A stretch of DNA of 64,000 bases from Aurifilum marmelostoma (taxonomy: Eukaryota > Ascomycota > Sordariomycetes > Diaporthales > Cryphonectriaceae), in the NCBI GenBank assembly GCA_027559495.1, contig JAMXSV010000007.1, forward strand, positions 992,001 through 1,056,000, in the 5' to 3' direction. The notes below the pieces were generated by a model. It worked only from the letters and a program-made list of their open reading frames with translations, made no database searches and was not told the DNA's origin. Shown one piece after another: positions 24,772-35,959 of the stretch. The first letter of the stretch is position 1, and the number at the start of each line of letters is the position of its first letter. Made by a program: the position numbers and the translations under genes.

Positions 24772-26173
24772 CTTTGCTGCTGGTGCTGGTAGCACTTGCT
24801 CCCCTGGATAGACTCTCTTGAAGGCTGCAGCGGGTGGGCTTTCTTGTAGGTAGTGTGCAATAGCAGATTGGTTGGTAAAGTTTTGGAAATGGAATTTTAA
24901 CAGCAATGTATCTGATCGATTTGTTAAAAAATTTGGGATTTTTTGGAGGCTATAGACGACATCGTTCTTGGGGCGACATCATCATACCCACTGTGTGCAT
25001 CTCTTGGGATGCCCATTTTTCCTAGGTATGTTTTCTGCCTCATAATGAGTAAGAGAAGAATTATATATCTTGAGGGTTGAATTCAGTCAGGAGGGTAGGG
25101 ATTTGTTCTCTCGGACATGGTATTCCTCTTCCCAGTCAACTAACTGTTCCTTGATCGGCAGTGCCTGGAGCTCTGGCTACCACGCCTTGCAGGCCCCCCA
25201 TGATTGACCTCTCTGTAATGGTAGCCAGCCTCCCATCTTCTGAAGGCCTTGTCAACATCTCAGAGGGGCGGCCACCTGGGCCATATGAAGGTAGAGTTGT
25301 CAGTTGCAAGCACCCAAGGTCACACAGCTGAACAAGTCTCCTGCCAAACAACAATTAGCGGATGCTGACATGTTCCATATTCAAACAGGACATATTGTTC
25401 AAACAAAGCCCAGCAATTATTTTCAGCACAAATGTGCTTGTCTGGTCTACTTCACAGAACCCACAAACAGCTGCCAAAAGAAGAGGTTGAGGTGATATTG
25501 ACAAAGTTGAACGAGAGGCAATATCATCAAAAGGCGAAATGGAGAAGAAATCCTGACTGTGACTGTGATGATCCGTAATGTCTCATGCCAGATGATCATC
25601 TGACAAGAAAAAAGAGGCCTTCGCTCCTCGGTCAGGGTTTGAGGGCAATATCCGAGACCACTGGATGAGGATTGATGAGCAGGTACAAGTTGAGGGCCTG
25701 AAGTCTGGGGAAATGGCATGTCAGACAAGGATACTGACCAGGGGGCAGTTGCTATAGCGGTGCATGCAGTGGGACGGCACAGGGGATCCCAGCCGCGTTT
25801 GGCGGGCCTAAACGGATGACGATCCACTTATGATTGGCGTGGAGCCGAGGTTGAATCAATTGACAGGCCCGAAAACCTGTGTGCTTGAATGCCTCCAGCC
25901 GGAAGAGGCGCTGGAAAATGGCACATGTGCCTCGTCTCAAACAACAGCCCCAACCACGTCCAGAGATTTTTAACCTTCACCACAGCCATGCGCGTCCACG
26001 CCTTACCAACAACGTCCTCTGCATGACCCGCCTGTTCTTCTTCCTTCTTGAATAACAGTGGAGTTTCTGTTCCTAGTTGCTCACCTCGAATGCTTTCCTG
26101 AGAGGAGTGCTCAGCACCGGGCGGACATTTTGAGGTCCACATCGTGAATGCTCACAGCAGCTATTAAAAAATA
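24772..26173. other. Divergent intergenic region, left part CpG-poor
   Basis: 1.4 kb between divergent starts of the deadenylase and the Pex26-like gene. CpG is rare from 24901 to about 25500 (nine sites in 600 bp by my count). An A-rich stretch is seen near 24925. No gene is visible. Confidence 0.5.
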
Positions 26174-27700
26174 ATGGCTTCTCCTGCAAACGGGTCGCTC
26201 ACCACGACTCTGAGCCCAACTAGTACTCAGGGCTTCTCTTCAGCTCACGAGGCCCTCTCGTCATCCATATCCTCCCTCACATCTCCTTCTCCGGCACGAC
26301 ACTCGGCATCCTACGTCTCTAAGACTTACCGCCAATCCTCCACGCTCTTCCTGACGCGCCGGTTACCTGAGGCACTGACCACCATCCTGCCTCTGATCAC
26401 GCCAGCACAGCCAAGCTCTGAGGCAGCCCACGATGCTCTCGAGCCGGCGCCCGTAGCCAGAGCCTCTCGGAACACGCGGATCAAGGTCTGGACGCTCTAT
26501 GTTGCCATCCTGAACGCCATAGTCGCTCTCGAGCCGGACGAGGGCAAGGAGGCATTCGGGCTGCAGGAGTGGAAATCGATATGCACCAAGGTGCGGGATG
26601 GTGAAGTCTGGGAAGAGGTCGTGGCGAACGGCTACCATGGCGTGGAAGGGGACGTAGACTCGGATGTTGTCATCAACCTGTGCGTATTTACTACATATTT
26701 GTCTCCCTCTCCCTCTCTCCCTCTCTCTCCGACTGTTGTCTTGCGCCCGAGCCTTCGGTGCTGATACAATGACCACAGGGCCACTCTGCTCTTGACCCAC
26801 GCAAGGACACAAACCCTCAACCAGAAGCGGCTAGAGAATTTTCTCGCCGCCTCGTCGAGCCCGAACCTGGACCTGTCGAACCACTTCTCGCCCACTTCTC
26901 CCCGCGCCCAGCCCAAGCATAGGTCGCCGTCAAAGCTTCGCAGCGGGGCCGACACGCCCCGCGACCTGAACGCACGGGTCAAGATCCTCGAGCTGTACAC
27001 GCTGCACGTCCTCATCCGCAACAACGAGTGGGACTACGCGCGGGAGTTCATCAGCGTGAGCTCAGTGCTCGACGACGAGAGGCGGGAGGCCTTCCTGCAG
27101 GCCCTGCAGAGCTTGCAGGAGGACCAGCAGGAGGCCGAGCGCAAGGAGCGCGAGGAGAGGCAGCGGCAGGAGGAGCAGCTACGCCGGGACGCCGAGGAGG
27201 CCCGGAGGCTGCGCGCGGAGAACGAGCAGAGGGAGAAACGGCGGCTCGAGGAGGAGCGCGCGAGGAGAGACGGGAGCGAGGTCGATTATGGCATCGACGC
27301 GACGAGCACGGCCGGATCGGCGGGCGGCAAGGCAGCGCGGCGGAACCGTGCCCAGACGGGGGGAGAACGCCCGAGGACGCCCCGGGCAAGGCCGGCGCGG
27401 TCAACAGCCAGCGGCGGCGGAGGGGCCTCTCCTAACAAGAGCAAGGCTGTCGTCCCGGCGACCTCTTTCGGGGCGCGGGCGGCGGTCATGTTCGCCAACG
27501 TGCGTGCCATGCTCGAGCGCATGAGCGTGACCCTCCACGCCAACCCGATGCTGTTGATGCGCTTCCTCGCCTTCATCATGGGGCTGGTCCTGATGTTTGG
27601 GAGGAAGAACATGCGCGAGCGCATAGCTCGCATAATGGCGACGAGCTGGAACAAGGTCAAGTCGACGGCGGGCATGGGGGTCAAGGTCAGCTACATTTAA
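26174..27700 (+). CDS. Pex26-like peroxin (tail-anchored)
   Basis: Probable fungal Pex26, the peroxisomal membrane anchor for the Pex1–Pex6 AAA complex that recycles the import receptor. Two exons, 26174–26679 and 26779–27700, give 475 residues; the 99-nt intron runs from GTGCGT to ACAG. The N-terminal part is helical (YVSKTYRQSSTLFLTRRLPEAL, then TRIKVWTLYVAILNAIVALEP). The second exon continues with ATLLLTHARTQT and VKILELYTLHVLIRNNEWDYA. A long Glu/Arg charged coil follows (about residues 285–345), then a basic Ala/Gly linker. A single hydrophobic segment (LLMRFLAFIMGLVLMFG, about 427–443) near the C terminus gives the tail-anchor topology. The identification rests on this architecture; another tail-anchored protein cannot be excluded. 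Confidence 0.7.
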
Positions 27701-28107
27701 TGTTGCCCGGAGGCCAGGCAACACAAGGCGATTCAGAAAGGCGTAAGAGGAGGGCACACTGTCCAGGGAGAGCTGGGCTTTTTCAGAGAGTATGAGACAT
27801 GTTAATCACGAGTCCAATCCAAATCCAAATTCTAATAGAGGTCATTTGCCTGAGCTGCTACTGCACGTGCAGATTCTAAGAATTCTCCCTCCGAAACGTC
27901 TTGGTTTTCCCACTGCTCCAGGCGGCATCGCCCTCGCCCTCTTATCGGCCCTCGTACCATCGTAGTACCCTTCTTCAAATGGTGAATATGTTGACCATAA
28001 CGACCCAGAACCCCTGACCAGCCCCCGAGTATAAAACAGAACCCAAAACGCCAGTACCGAGTATGCAGAGATGAGGCGGAAGTGCCCAGACCCGGGCATC
28101 ACAAGGG
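27701..28107. other. Convergent intergenic region
   Basis: About 400 bp between the 3' ends of the Pex26-like and PHF5A genes. Apparent open frame on the minus strand here is only read-through of the PHF5A intron and 3' UTR. No gene. Confidence 0.5.
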
Positions 28108-28537
28108 CTAATACGTCCGATTCGTTTTCTTTTGGTAGAACAACTGCGCGAGAGAGAAAAGAGACAAGCAAAGTTAGCAGCTGCCAATTTGTCACGCCAG
28201 CAGGAAACAGCCAGAAGCCCTGAGGGGGGCAAGAAGAAAGACTTACGTCCGTCCGCGAGCTGCCCAGATTTATAATTTTCGGGCACCCGTCCCTATCCTT
28301 CTCGAGGCGTGTGCACTCGAAGCAGTAGAAGGCGTCCGAGATGCCCTCGCCGCCGCACACGACACACTTGTTCTGGTAGTTGCCGAAGCTGCACTCGTCG
28401 CAGATACGGACGAGGGTCGTGGGCCGCACATATGAGTCGCACACAGGACATTTGCCGTCGCACTTGTCGCAGAGGCGGCCGATGGCGATGCCGGACTGCT
28501 TGCGGCACATCACCAGATCGGGGTGATGACGGGACAT
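28108..28537 (-). CDS. SF3b subunit PHF5A/Rds3 (Ini1)
   Basis: Small zinc-knot protein of the SF3b complex of the U2 snRNP, needed for branch-site recognition. Two exons, 28247–28537 and 28108–28143, give 108 residues, near the family's 107–110. The sequence is almost invariant in eukaryotes: MSRHHPDLVMCRKQ at the start, repeated CxxC pairs (CDKCDGKCPVC, CDEC, CVVCGG, CFEC) and INLGSSRTD before the intron. The 102-nt intron (GTAAGT…GCGCAG) joins to LFYQKKTNRTY. Unspliced reading would give a false 231-residue product. Identity is certain. Confidence 0.97.
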
Positions 28538-29311
28538 CTTGGCAGGATGCTAGACTCCGAGGCTGTGTCGTGATATATGAGGAAAGGACAATATTGTGGT
28601 TGGAAGGGAGGAAGAAAGAGTCGGGGGTGGCTTGAGACTCGTGGTAGAGAGGCGGAACAGTTCAGACGGAGGGTGCAAATTGTAGATGTTTTGCAGGCGA
28701 GGCGAGGGCGATGATGTTTAGTGCAACTAACTAGATCTACAGTGGATTCATCAGCTGTGTGCCTGCCGCTCCAGAAATTTCCATCAACCAAAGCCAGTGC
28801 CTGCAAGCCTTGTAGAGCTCCCTTCCCTGCAAGTGGCCTGGCGTGGGTGGTGGCTAAAAAGGGACCCTGCACGCCCTGAGGTCCACTGTGGGACGTGGAG
28901 TAGGGGAACAGGCCTACTATGCAGTACAGTAGCCAGTACCTACCAACCACAGCGGTGGTACATGGGGAAGCGAGCTGCCCGAGCTTCTGACGTTTGAGCA
29001 ACCCTCCATAAGCTCAATCCACCACGGCTCATCATCAAACATGGTCTGTCATCATGGGGTTGGATACATAACTTGTTACTGATTTGCTGGTCTGTTCTAC
29101 CTTGGGTGTCTTTTGTGTTTTGTTCAGTGTATCACTTGCCATCTCGAGCCTCGTCCATCCGCCAACCCTCCCCGCCTCTCGCAATATCAAAGCAGTGCCA
29201 CCTGAAAGGAAGTCAAGCCCGGGCCACAGCTGGTAAAAATCGGAGTCGAACGTTGCATGCGACAGTGGACCATAGAATAAAGAAGACGATAAGCGTACGA
29301 CATCATCCAGG
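28538..29311. promoter_or_regulatory. Divergent region PHF5A / pinin
   Basis: About 770 bp separate two divergent splicing-factor genes, so promoter elements for both must be here. The centre (28741–28990) is moderately CpG-poor. No specific motif recognised. Confidence 0.45.
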
Positions 29312-30264
29312 ATGAATCAGTTGAAGCGCAAGTCGGTGGGTGGGTCAGTGCCGAGTCCAGACGGAACCGGGGATGGCGATGTACCGAGCAAACGCGCCAA
29401 GGTCGAGAACAACCTACCAGCAAGTCCCGAAGGAGATGAGACGACGCATATCGAGGGAGCTCTTGCGAAGAAGGAAGGAGGCAGTGACCGGCACGAAGTT
29501 CACGAAGAGTCCTCGGTGCATGACCACCCCCTCAAGCAGGGTAGCCTCTCCCCAGCCGCTCGGCGGCCCAGTGACGGCGTGGCGACGACCTCGCCGCAGA
29601 GGGAGAGACGGCTTTCTAGCTCGAGAAGGCAGCTTGGCTCATCCTCCCGTGCGCAGCAATCGCCGGATAGGGATCGATGGGCTCACGACTCCAGGAGGCG
29701 CAGCGCCTCACCGCGCAGGCTGTCAACGGACCAGGACAGACGGCCCTACGATTCCAGGAGACACGGTCGCTCGCCACCTTCGCGGCCGACCCGCCGGGAG
29801 TCAGAGGAGTCTTCATGGTCGAGGAAGAGGCCAGACGTGACACTCGGCGACAAGGATCGCAACCGACGAGATGGTCTCAGCAGGGAGGAAGAGAAGAAGC
29901 GCGGCAAGCGCCTGTTCGGTGGTCTGCTAAGCACACTAAGTCAAACCACGAACAACTCGCAGCAGAAGAGGCGTCAGGAGATTGAGAAGAGACAACAGGA
30001 AAAAGCCGCCAAGAAGAAGGTCGAGGACGACAAGCGCCGCTCCGAGGACCTCAAGAAGCTCGACAGAGTTAGGAAGATTGAGCAGGTCCGATTCGATGAG
30101 CAAGTTGTATGTCTGAATCCCTTCCGCCCCCCGCCCCCCCTCCCTGAGGGGCGTCATTTCGCTAATACATAGCTTCCGAAAGATGAATACCCGTCATTCC
30201 AATATGCTCGCTATGGCGCACAGCCTGCAGACCAGGAGCGAGCCAAAGCTGGTAGGTCTCTCCT

Positions 30265-30308
<44 letters not shown>

Positions 30309-30708
30309 TGGTGCACAATAGGGCGCAATCGGTGCTGATCAGAAAACGTGCTGGCAGTACTACCGTCCCTGGGAGGCCACACAGGAGCAAGATGCTATCA
30401 TCAAGGACCAGGTCCGTGACGCCAAGGTGCAGATCGAGGACGAGCAGCAGCGATTCAAGGTCCAGAAGGAGCAGAGGCTGAAAGACCTGGGAGCACTGCC
30501 TCCTTCGTCAGAAGTCGACGCTACAGTCGGTGAGCCAGCAGTCGAAGCTGATCGTCCCAGAACCGCTGCACAAGATGAGCCCGCTGCCTCTGCTACTAAT
30601 GATCGAAAACAATCCCCAGCTATTGCGCAAACAGCACAGCGCACCAGCCACGAGGACAAGGACCATGATGAGATGGTCGAGGCGGAAGAGGACACAGTTA
30701 TCTACTAA
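29312..30708 (+). CDS. Pinin/SDK/MemA-domain protein
   Basis: Nuclear SR-type protein related to pinin, which joins exon-junction and spliceosomal complexes. Exons: 29312–30106, 30183–30251 and 30358–30708, total 404 residues. An N-terminal Arg/Ser/Asp-rich region (many RRR, DSRR and SPRR units) precedes the pinin core: KRGKRLFGGLLSTLSQT, a Lys/Glu coil, RFDEQV, then MNTRHSNMLAMAHSLQTRSE and YYRPWEATQEQDAIIKDQ. I chose the first acceptor at 30182 and the last at 30357 because only they restore this conserved core; nearer AGs break frame. The second intron (106 bp) carries a long CA microsatellite. The C-terminal tail is acidic and variable. Confidence 0.9.
30266..30304 (+). repeat. (CA)n microsatellite inside pinin intron 2
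   Basis: About nineteen CA units between the donor at 30252 and the acceptor at 30357. It takes up more than a third of the intron. CA tracts in introns can bind splicing regulators; no such effect can be read from the sequence. Confidence 0.95.
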
Positions 30709-31070
30709 CCAAAGCAGCATGACCTGTCTTGTCGCCAATGAATCTTCGGTGTTGTCTCTCGCTCCTCCGCCTGACTTTGTTCGTCTTATCTATTCCTATC
30801 TATTCGCGAGAGATTGAAAATTAAACCAGGAGTCAAGAAGGTGATTTTCATAGAAAATGCATGAAGTTTGGCTCTAGTTGTGGCTGTACGCTCACTGTGA
30901 TACCAAATTCGAATTCGTGTTGTTATCCATCAGGCACAGGCGGCACTCAGTCATTGCCCTTGGCTTCTTATTCATCGCTGCTGGGAGGGGTCTCCTTCTA
31001 ATCGAGCTGTCTTCCAAGCGTATATTTCTGGCGCATTCTGGATTCGCTGCTTCATACACTGGTCAGCCTG
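30709..31070. other. Intergenic region pinin / SRA gene
   Basis: About 360 bp between two plus-strand genes. It should contain the pinin 3' UTR. The true 5' end of the SRA gene may extend into it, since that start is not fixed. Confidence 0.4.
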
Positions 31071-33164
31071 ATGAAGCAGGTACGGTACGTCAGAGGTCCT
31101 GCAGTTCCCATCCAAGGCAGACAAGAGCTGCCCCCCGAAAACTACGGCGGCTCTTGTCGTCGCACAGCATCAGAGACGTCCTCACACCCTTGCACCCCTA
31201 TAGACAACTCTCTTCAAAGCTATCGTTGGATGTGCCACCCACCTCCTATCCGCTACATTCCCACACTTCTGGCATGTAGAAAGGCTATGGCGCTGTTGCA
31301 CGGCAAATTATCTGACACGAGAGGCCACCGCCAGGGCTCTATCTCTCATGTCGAGCATGACATGAAAAGCCATGGCTCCCTCTGTCTTCATAATCTGGAG
31401 CATGGCTTCTTTCGGGCCGTTGGCATCCGTCGTCATCGGTCGTCCTCACCAGTGTTCCCAGTCCCGCCAAGGCGTGTTCGCATATCAGATGCTTCAGAGG
31501 TATGCCTCTTCGAGCTGGAAAAAGCTCTCGTCTCACTGACACGCCGCCGGGGGCCAGGTTGTCGAGTTTCGCAAAGTCGAACTGCCCGGTTCCGACTCCT
31601 ATGATGGAAGCGCAGAGGAAGCGACCAGTGAGTTCAGGCTGTCTGTCTGACCCACCTCGGTCTTCTGTCACATCGCTCACAATGTAAACGACCGTCAGCC
31701 TCCTACACAGGCGCCTTCTTCAAATTCCACGACAAGTCCTCCGTCCGGTCCCATAGCGGCGATGCCAGCCTGTGGATCACTGAAGGCAGGTGGAACGTGC
31801 CGAAGCTCCTAGAATTGTCGGACCTCGTGCGCTCAGCATTGTCAAAGGGGGGATAGGCTCACCTCCCAGACACTCGAGGACCTCAACTTCGTGCTGGATA
31901 TGCTCATTGCCGATAAACTCGACGACGAGGTGCCACACCAGCGTACGATGTCTGTGGCTTGGGGCGGCAGCTTCTCGGGCTTGGTGCAGCAGAAGATTAC
32001 GTTCTCTGCGATTCAGCAGGCGAGGCTGGACAAGCTTTTGGCTGACATGTTGAGGGTACGCGACAAGGAGGTGACCGTGTTGCTGCTTAGCGGCAGAGCC
32101 ACCGGGACAGTATCGAGAAACGAAATAGAGACTGCCTCGAGTCTACAGAGATATTGGTGCGTTCCTTACTTCTTTTCCTTTTTTTCTTTCTTTTTCCTGT
32201 AGTTTTACCCGCCGCAGTGACGGCTCTGCAGCAAATATCTGCTAATGTGCAGGGGTTTAAGGCAGTCTAGATTCAAGTCAGAGTACTTTGAGATTGACAA
32301 GTATCGTTACGACAATCTCATGTCGGGCAGTCTGCGAGACGTGATCTGGTCGTCGGCCGCGAGTGATGGCTTAGGCGTGTGGATGCCAAAGAAGGCGCTC
32401 GAAGTCTCAGAAGTGGAGGCTGATGCTAGCTTCGTCCCGGGCCAGTGAGTATCTGAAGCGGACACGCCGCAGGGGATTCTTCCAATCACTGATCCGGTGA
32501 CCAGTTGGTGGTTGAATGTCGGTTGTGCCCACCGAGACGGCATTGTTGGCGCAGCCTTTGAGAGGGCCACCAAAGGTCGCTATGGAACTGCAGCACTCGC
32601 CCTTCTCACTGGCTGTGAGGAAGACACGGCCACTGGCAAATCCATTTACATCCGCGAAGGCCAGGCCCGCGAAATGCATAACAACTTATTGTCTCGGGTA
32701 GGACAGAAGATTCGCATCCTGCGGGGATTCCGTCCCAAGAGCATGCTTGCGCCCTTGGCTGGCCTGAGATATGATGGCTTGTAAGTGACAGGCTCTCCCA
32801 TACTTCCAGAGTGATTATAGACAGATCTGACAATCATCTCAGGTACGTGATCCACAGCTGGAGCATCAAGCTCAATATATCCACCGAGTTGTACACCCTC
32901 CGGCTTACGCTCGAGCGTCTTCCTGGCCAGGTTCCCTTGGAGAAGATCGTCGCCATCCCGAGACCCTCGCAGCTCGACGAATGGCTCCTCTACGAGCAGC
33001 TGGAGAGCAGTCGAATACGGCAGACGGAGGGCCAGACGAAATTCAACGACTGGACGATCGCGCACAATATGGAACGCATCGAGCGCGATCAGTGGCGGCG
33101 CAGTAGAGAGTTTAGAGCTAACACGTGCAAGGTGGAAAAAGGAGGGGCAGTCACTACTCGGTGA
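31071..33164 (+). CDS. SRA/YDG-domain protein, one frame break
   Basis: Fungal protein with a C-terminal SRA (SET- and RING-associated, YDG) domain, a fold that in other eukaryotes binds methylated or hemimethylated cytosine by base flipping. My model is 31071–31499, 31558–31627, 31699–32156, 32253–32444, 32505–32780 and 32843–33164, about 581 residues. The SRA part (about 383–515) shows HRDGIVGAAF, ALALLTGCEED, the glycine/basic loop, then the hallmark LRYDGLYVIHSW and LRLTLERLPGQVPL. The five introns have good donors (GTATGC, GTGAGT, GTGCGT, GTGAGT, GTAAGT) and agree in phase. In exon 3 the frame breaks at the GGGGGG run 31847–31852; dropping one G joins ALSKG to DRLTSQTLEDLNF. The N-terminal region and the start ATG are weakly supported. 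No SET, RING or nuclease domain is seen. Confidence 0.75.
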
Positions 33165-35959
33165 GCTGCCGTGTAGGCTGGCGGGGGATTTGGATTCTAT
33201 TGAGGAGCAGATAGCCTCTTGCGCCTTGATTCGGGAGTGCTTTGTAGGAGAACTGGGTTGTTGCACCTGTTTGTGGACTCACTTGATATGCTCGCTCATC
33301 TTATACTCCCAGGACTCTGGTTAACTATCTGCTAGGGTTGGCGTTCAGGCTTGTCTGCCTACCACCAGCAATTCCCGAGCCTGAATCGATACACTAATAT
33401 GAGATACTCTAAGAGCAGATTGCTCTCGATAGCTTGTCGGCAACCTTGATGATGCTTTCTCAGGCTCAGCTGGAATCCGGTCTACAGTACCTGTGCGAGC
33501 TCATAGCCACTCAAGGTATTCATGAATACTATTGGGCAGGTCATTTAGACTTCTTCGAGGCGAAATGAGCACATCAAGCCCTGAGGAGAATCCAGAGATT
33601 ACTTTCACCAAAGAAGACAAGCAGAAGAAAGTACGATCAATTGTACATATCGGCGCAGCCGAGAAGGAGTCGCCTTTCGATAGAGCCTCTATATGACGGA
33701 AAGGCCAATGTTTTCAGGATAGAGGGATTGTAAATAGCTTTCATCATGATGTGATGGTAGAGTTTAGAAGGAGATGCTGGGATGCATCATCATGACGGGA
33801 AGATCAAAGACCGACAGATGTGCCGTCATCAGCTTTGTACATGAGGTTTCTCCGTTGCTACCTGTTTCTTCGAATGTTGTATACTTTCTCGGTTCATTTT
33901 GGAATGCTCTCGAGAATTTCCGGATGACCAGCCTACGAAGGGCGGTCGCTCTCCTCCCAGTGTTATCTTGCCTCTAGAAACATTGGTGCACAGGCTTATA
34001 CGGCCCTTTGTCGTAACACCAGCAACCTATACAGCTCTGCGCCGCTGGATTGTGTCGGTGTGCTGGGAATGCTGACGGGCAACAAATGGGTGTATCTCGA
34101 TCTGGTTCACGACACCATGGCAACACTTACGATAGTTCGGCCCGCACATGTCGAGAATCCTCGAAACAAGCAGCCTTTCGGTACTCTTTCCCGTCAAAAA
34201 GGAATTATACCCTGTCCAAGAGGTTTCATTTCTGACTCATAATGTCTTCGAACCGGGTCGGCCCGGGTTCAGCGTCGTTTGTGTGATGCCTTTCATCGTT
34301 GTGGCGATTATCTGATATCGATTTGATCAGCTTATTTGGTTGTTCAGGCCCGGGCGGCCTTCAGACAGCTGGACTGGACGATATTGAGGACATGTTTGTG
34401 TCATGCGCTCTTGATGCTGCTCTTTTTGTTTTGTTTTCTCTCAAACCGGAAAGCTTGGAAAGTTTCGAGAAATATCTGAAGATAAAAGAGCAGTTGGTTG
34501 TGGTCTGAGGCACAGTGGACAAGGAAATATACTAATACCGGATCAGACAGGGTCGACGAGCAAGGCTTCTAATGAAAGTTTACAGAATAAGTTTGCATTG
34601 GATTAGAGAGCAACTCCCTCTCACTAATGACAACATGGCTGCTTTTCCATACCAGTTATCTCGCATCTACGGTCCACAGCCAATCCTGCAAAAGTTTGGT
34701 TTCTGGTTGACATTGGCTATTGAAGCAGGAACTTCTGAAGTTTCCCGTTCTTTCGGGCGGGAGCTGGTAGCCTGGGAGGTCAGGATTTGGGCACACCAGG
34801 CGCCATAGTATATATGTACGCTGTATTGAGACTCTGTTTATTACTGCACACTGCCACTACTCCAAGAATGCAATGGTGGTTCTCCGCGTCAGACCACGAC
34901 GTAAAAATCGTATCCATCGTTAAGCTCGAACGCCACCATCCTCAGATCCTTCCAAGCCAGATGCTGGACTCGTCCTCACAACAAAGCTGTAAATGGCTGA
35001 ATTTGGGAGGGGGGGGATGTAAGTACCTAGGTAGTGGCCCAGCCAACAACCCCTAACCCTTTCTAGTCCTGCGTCTTCCCCCCCCCCCCCCTCTCTTCTC
35101 TCTGTGTGTGAGATGTTGCCAACTATAAAAGCACCACTCCTCAATCAATGACTCGTAATGTTAATTTTCTCACAACATACAACGTCATTAGCAATGACTT
35201 AATCTTGCGCTCAGGCTCCTTTCTCCGCGGGATACACATGAGAACCCCTAAGCCTGTAGTGAAAAAGGGGTTCAGGCTTGCTGGCCAAGACATTGGTTGG
35301 GGAACGGGGCGTTGTTAGCAGGTATATCGGGCGGGGCACGCGGGGCTAACAAGCTCACCCGGGCATGGGGCCGGCTTTTTCTTGTTTACTTACTGAAGCT
35401 TTAGGCTTTCTCAGTTCTATTTCGCGACGACACAATTGCTACAGAAGAAGACTCAACAATTGCTTCTCAAAACCATCTTGCCTCAGTAAGTAGTCTATCT
35501 CGCCTTTTACGACTGCTGTAGACCCTAGTCCGGGACAAGGACACCTTGTGTTGTTCGGTACTCCAGCCAGATCTACAGAGCTACGCAGGCAAAACTGTGG
35601 AACTCTGTCAAAAAAATGAGACGCCTCATGGGCTAATTGGAGATTGCTATCTTCGACCGGCCCCTTACCGACATGCGAATTACAAGTGGTGCTTGTGTGG
35701 GGTCGCACTGAGCTGGCAACTTGAACCTGGACCCTTGGGAAATGCTCCGCGCATGCCCAGCGACGTCAAGCGTGTACGCAGCCAAATACAAGTAACAACT
35801 GGGGGGGTTCCTCTCTCTGCTCTCGTCTGATCTTTCCCAAACCCGTTCCTCAACCAGCCCTCTCCCTTCCCAACCCCCCCCTCTCATTACGAGCGAAGAA
35901 AACGATTCTCTTCCAACACACGAACCAGTATCATCAAGAAAGAGGAAGAACGAAAGAAG
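33165..35959. other. Gene-poor stretch with possible orphan coding pieces
   Basis: 2.8 kb with no recognised family. Short open pieces exist: 33565–33696 (43 residues, charged), 34060–34179 possibly spliced to 34348–34508, and 34572–34808. They could be exons of an unrecognised or decaying gene, but the junctions rest on splice-like sites alone. A C12 run lies at about 35080–35091. Confidence 0.35.

Noticed and set aside
24772..24906. 45-residue upstream extension of the deadenylase
   Set aside because: The open frame begins with TTG, not ATG; the first ATG at 24771 has good context and matches the family start.
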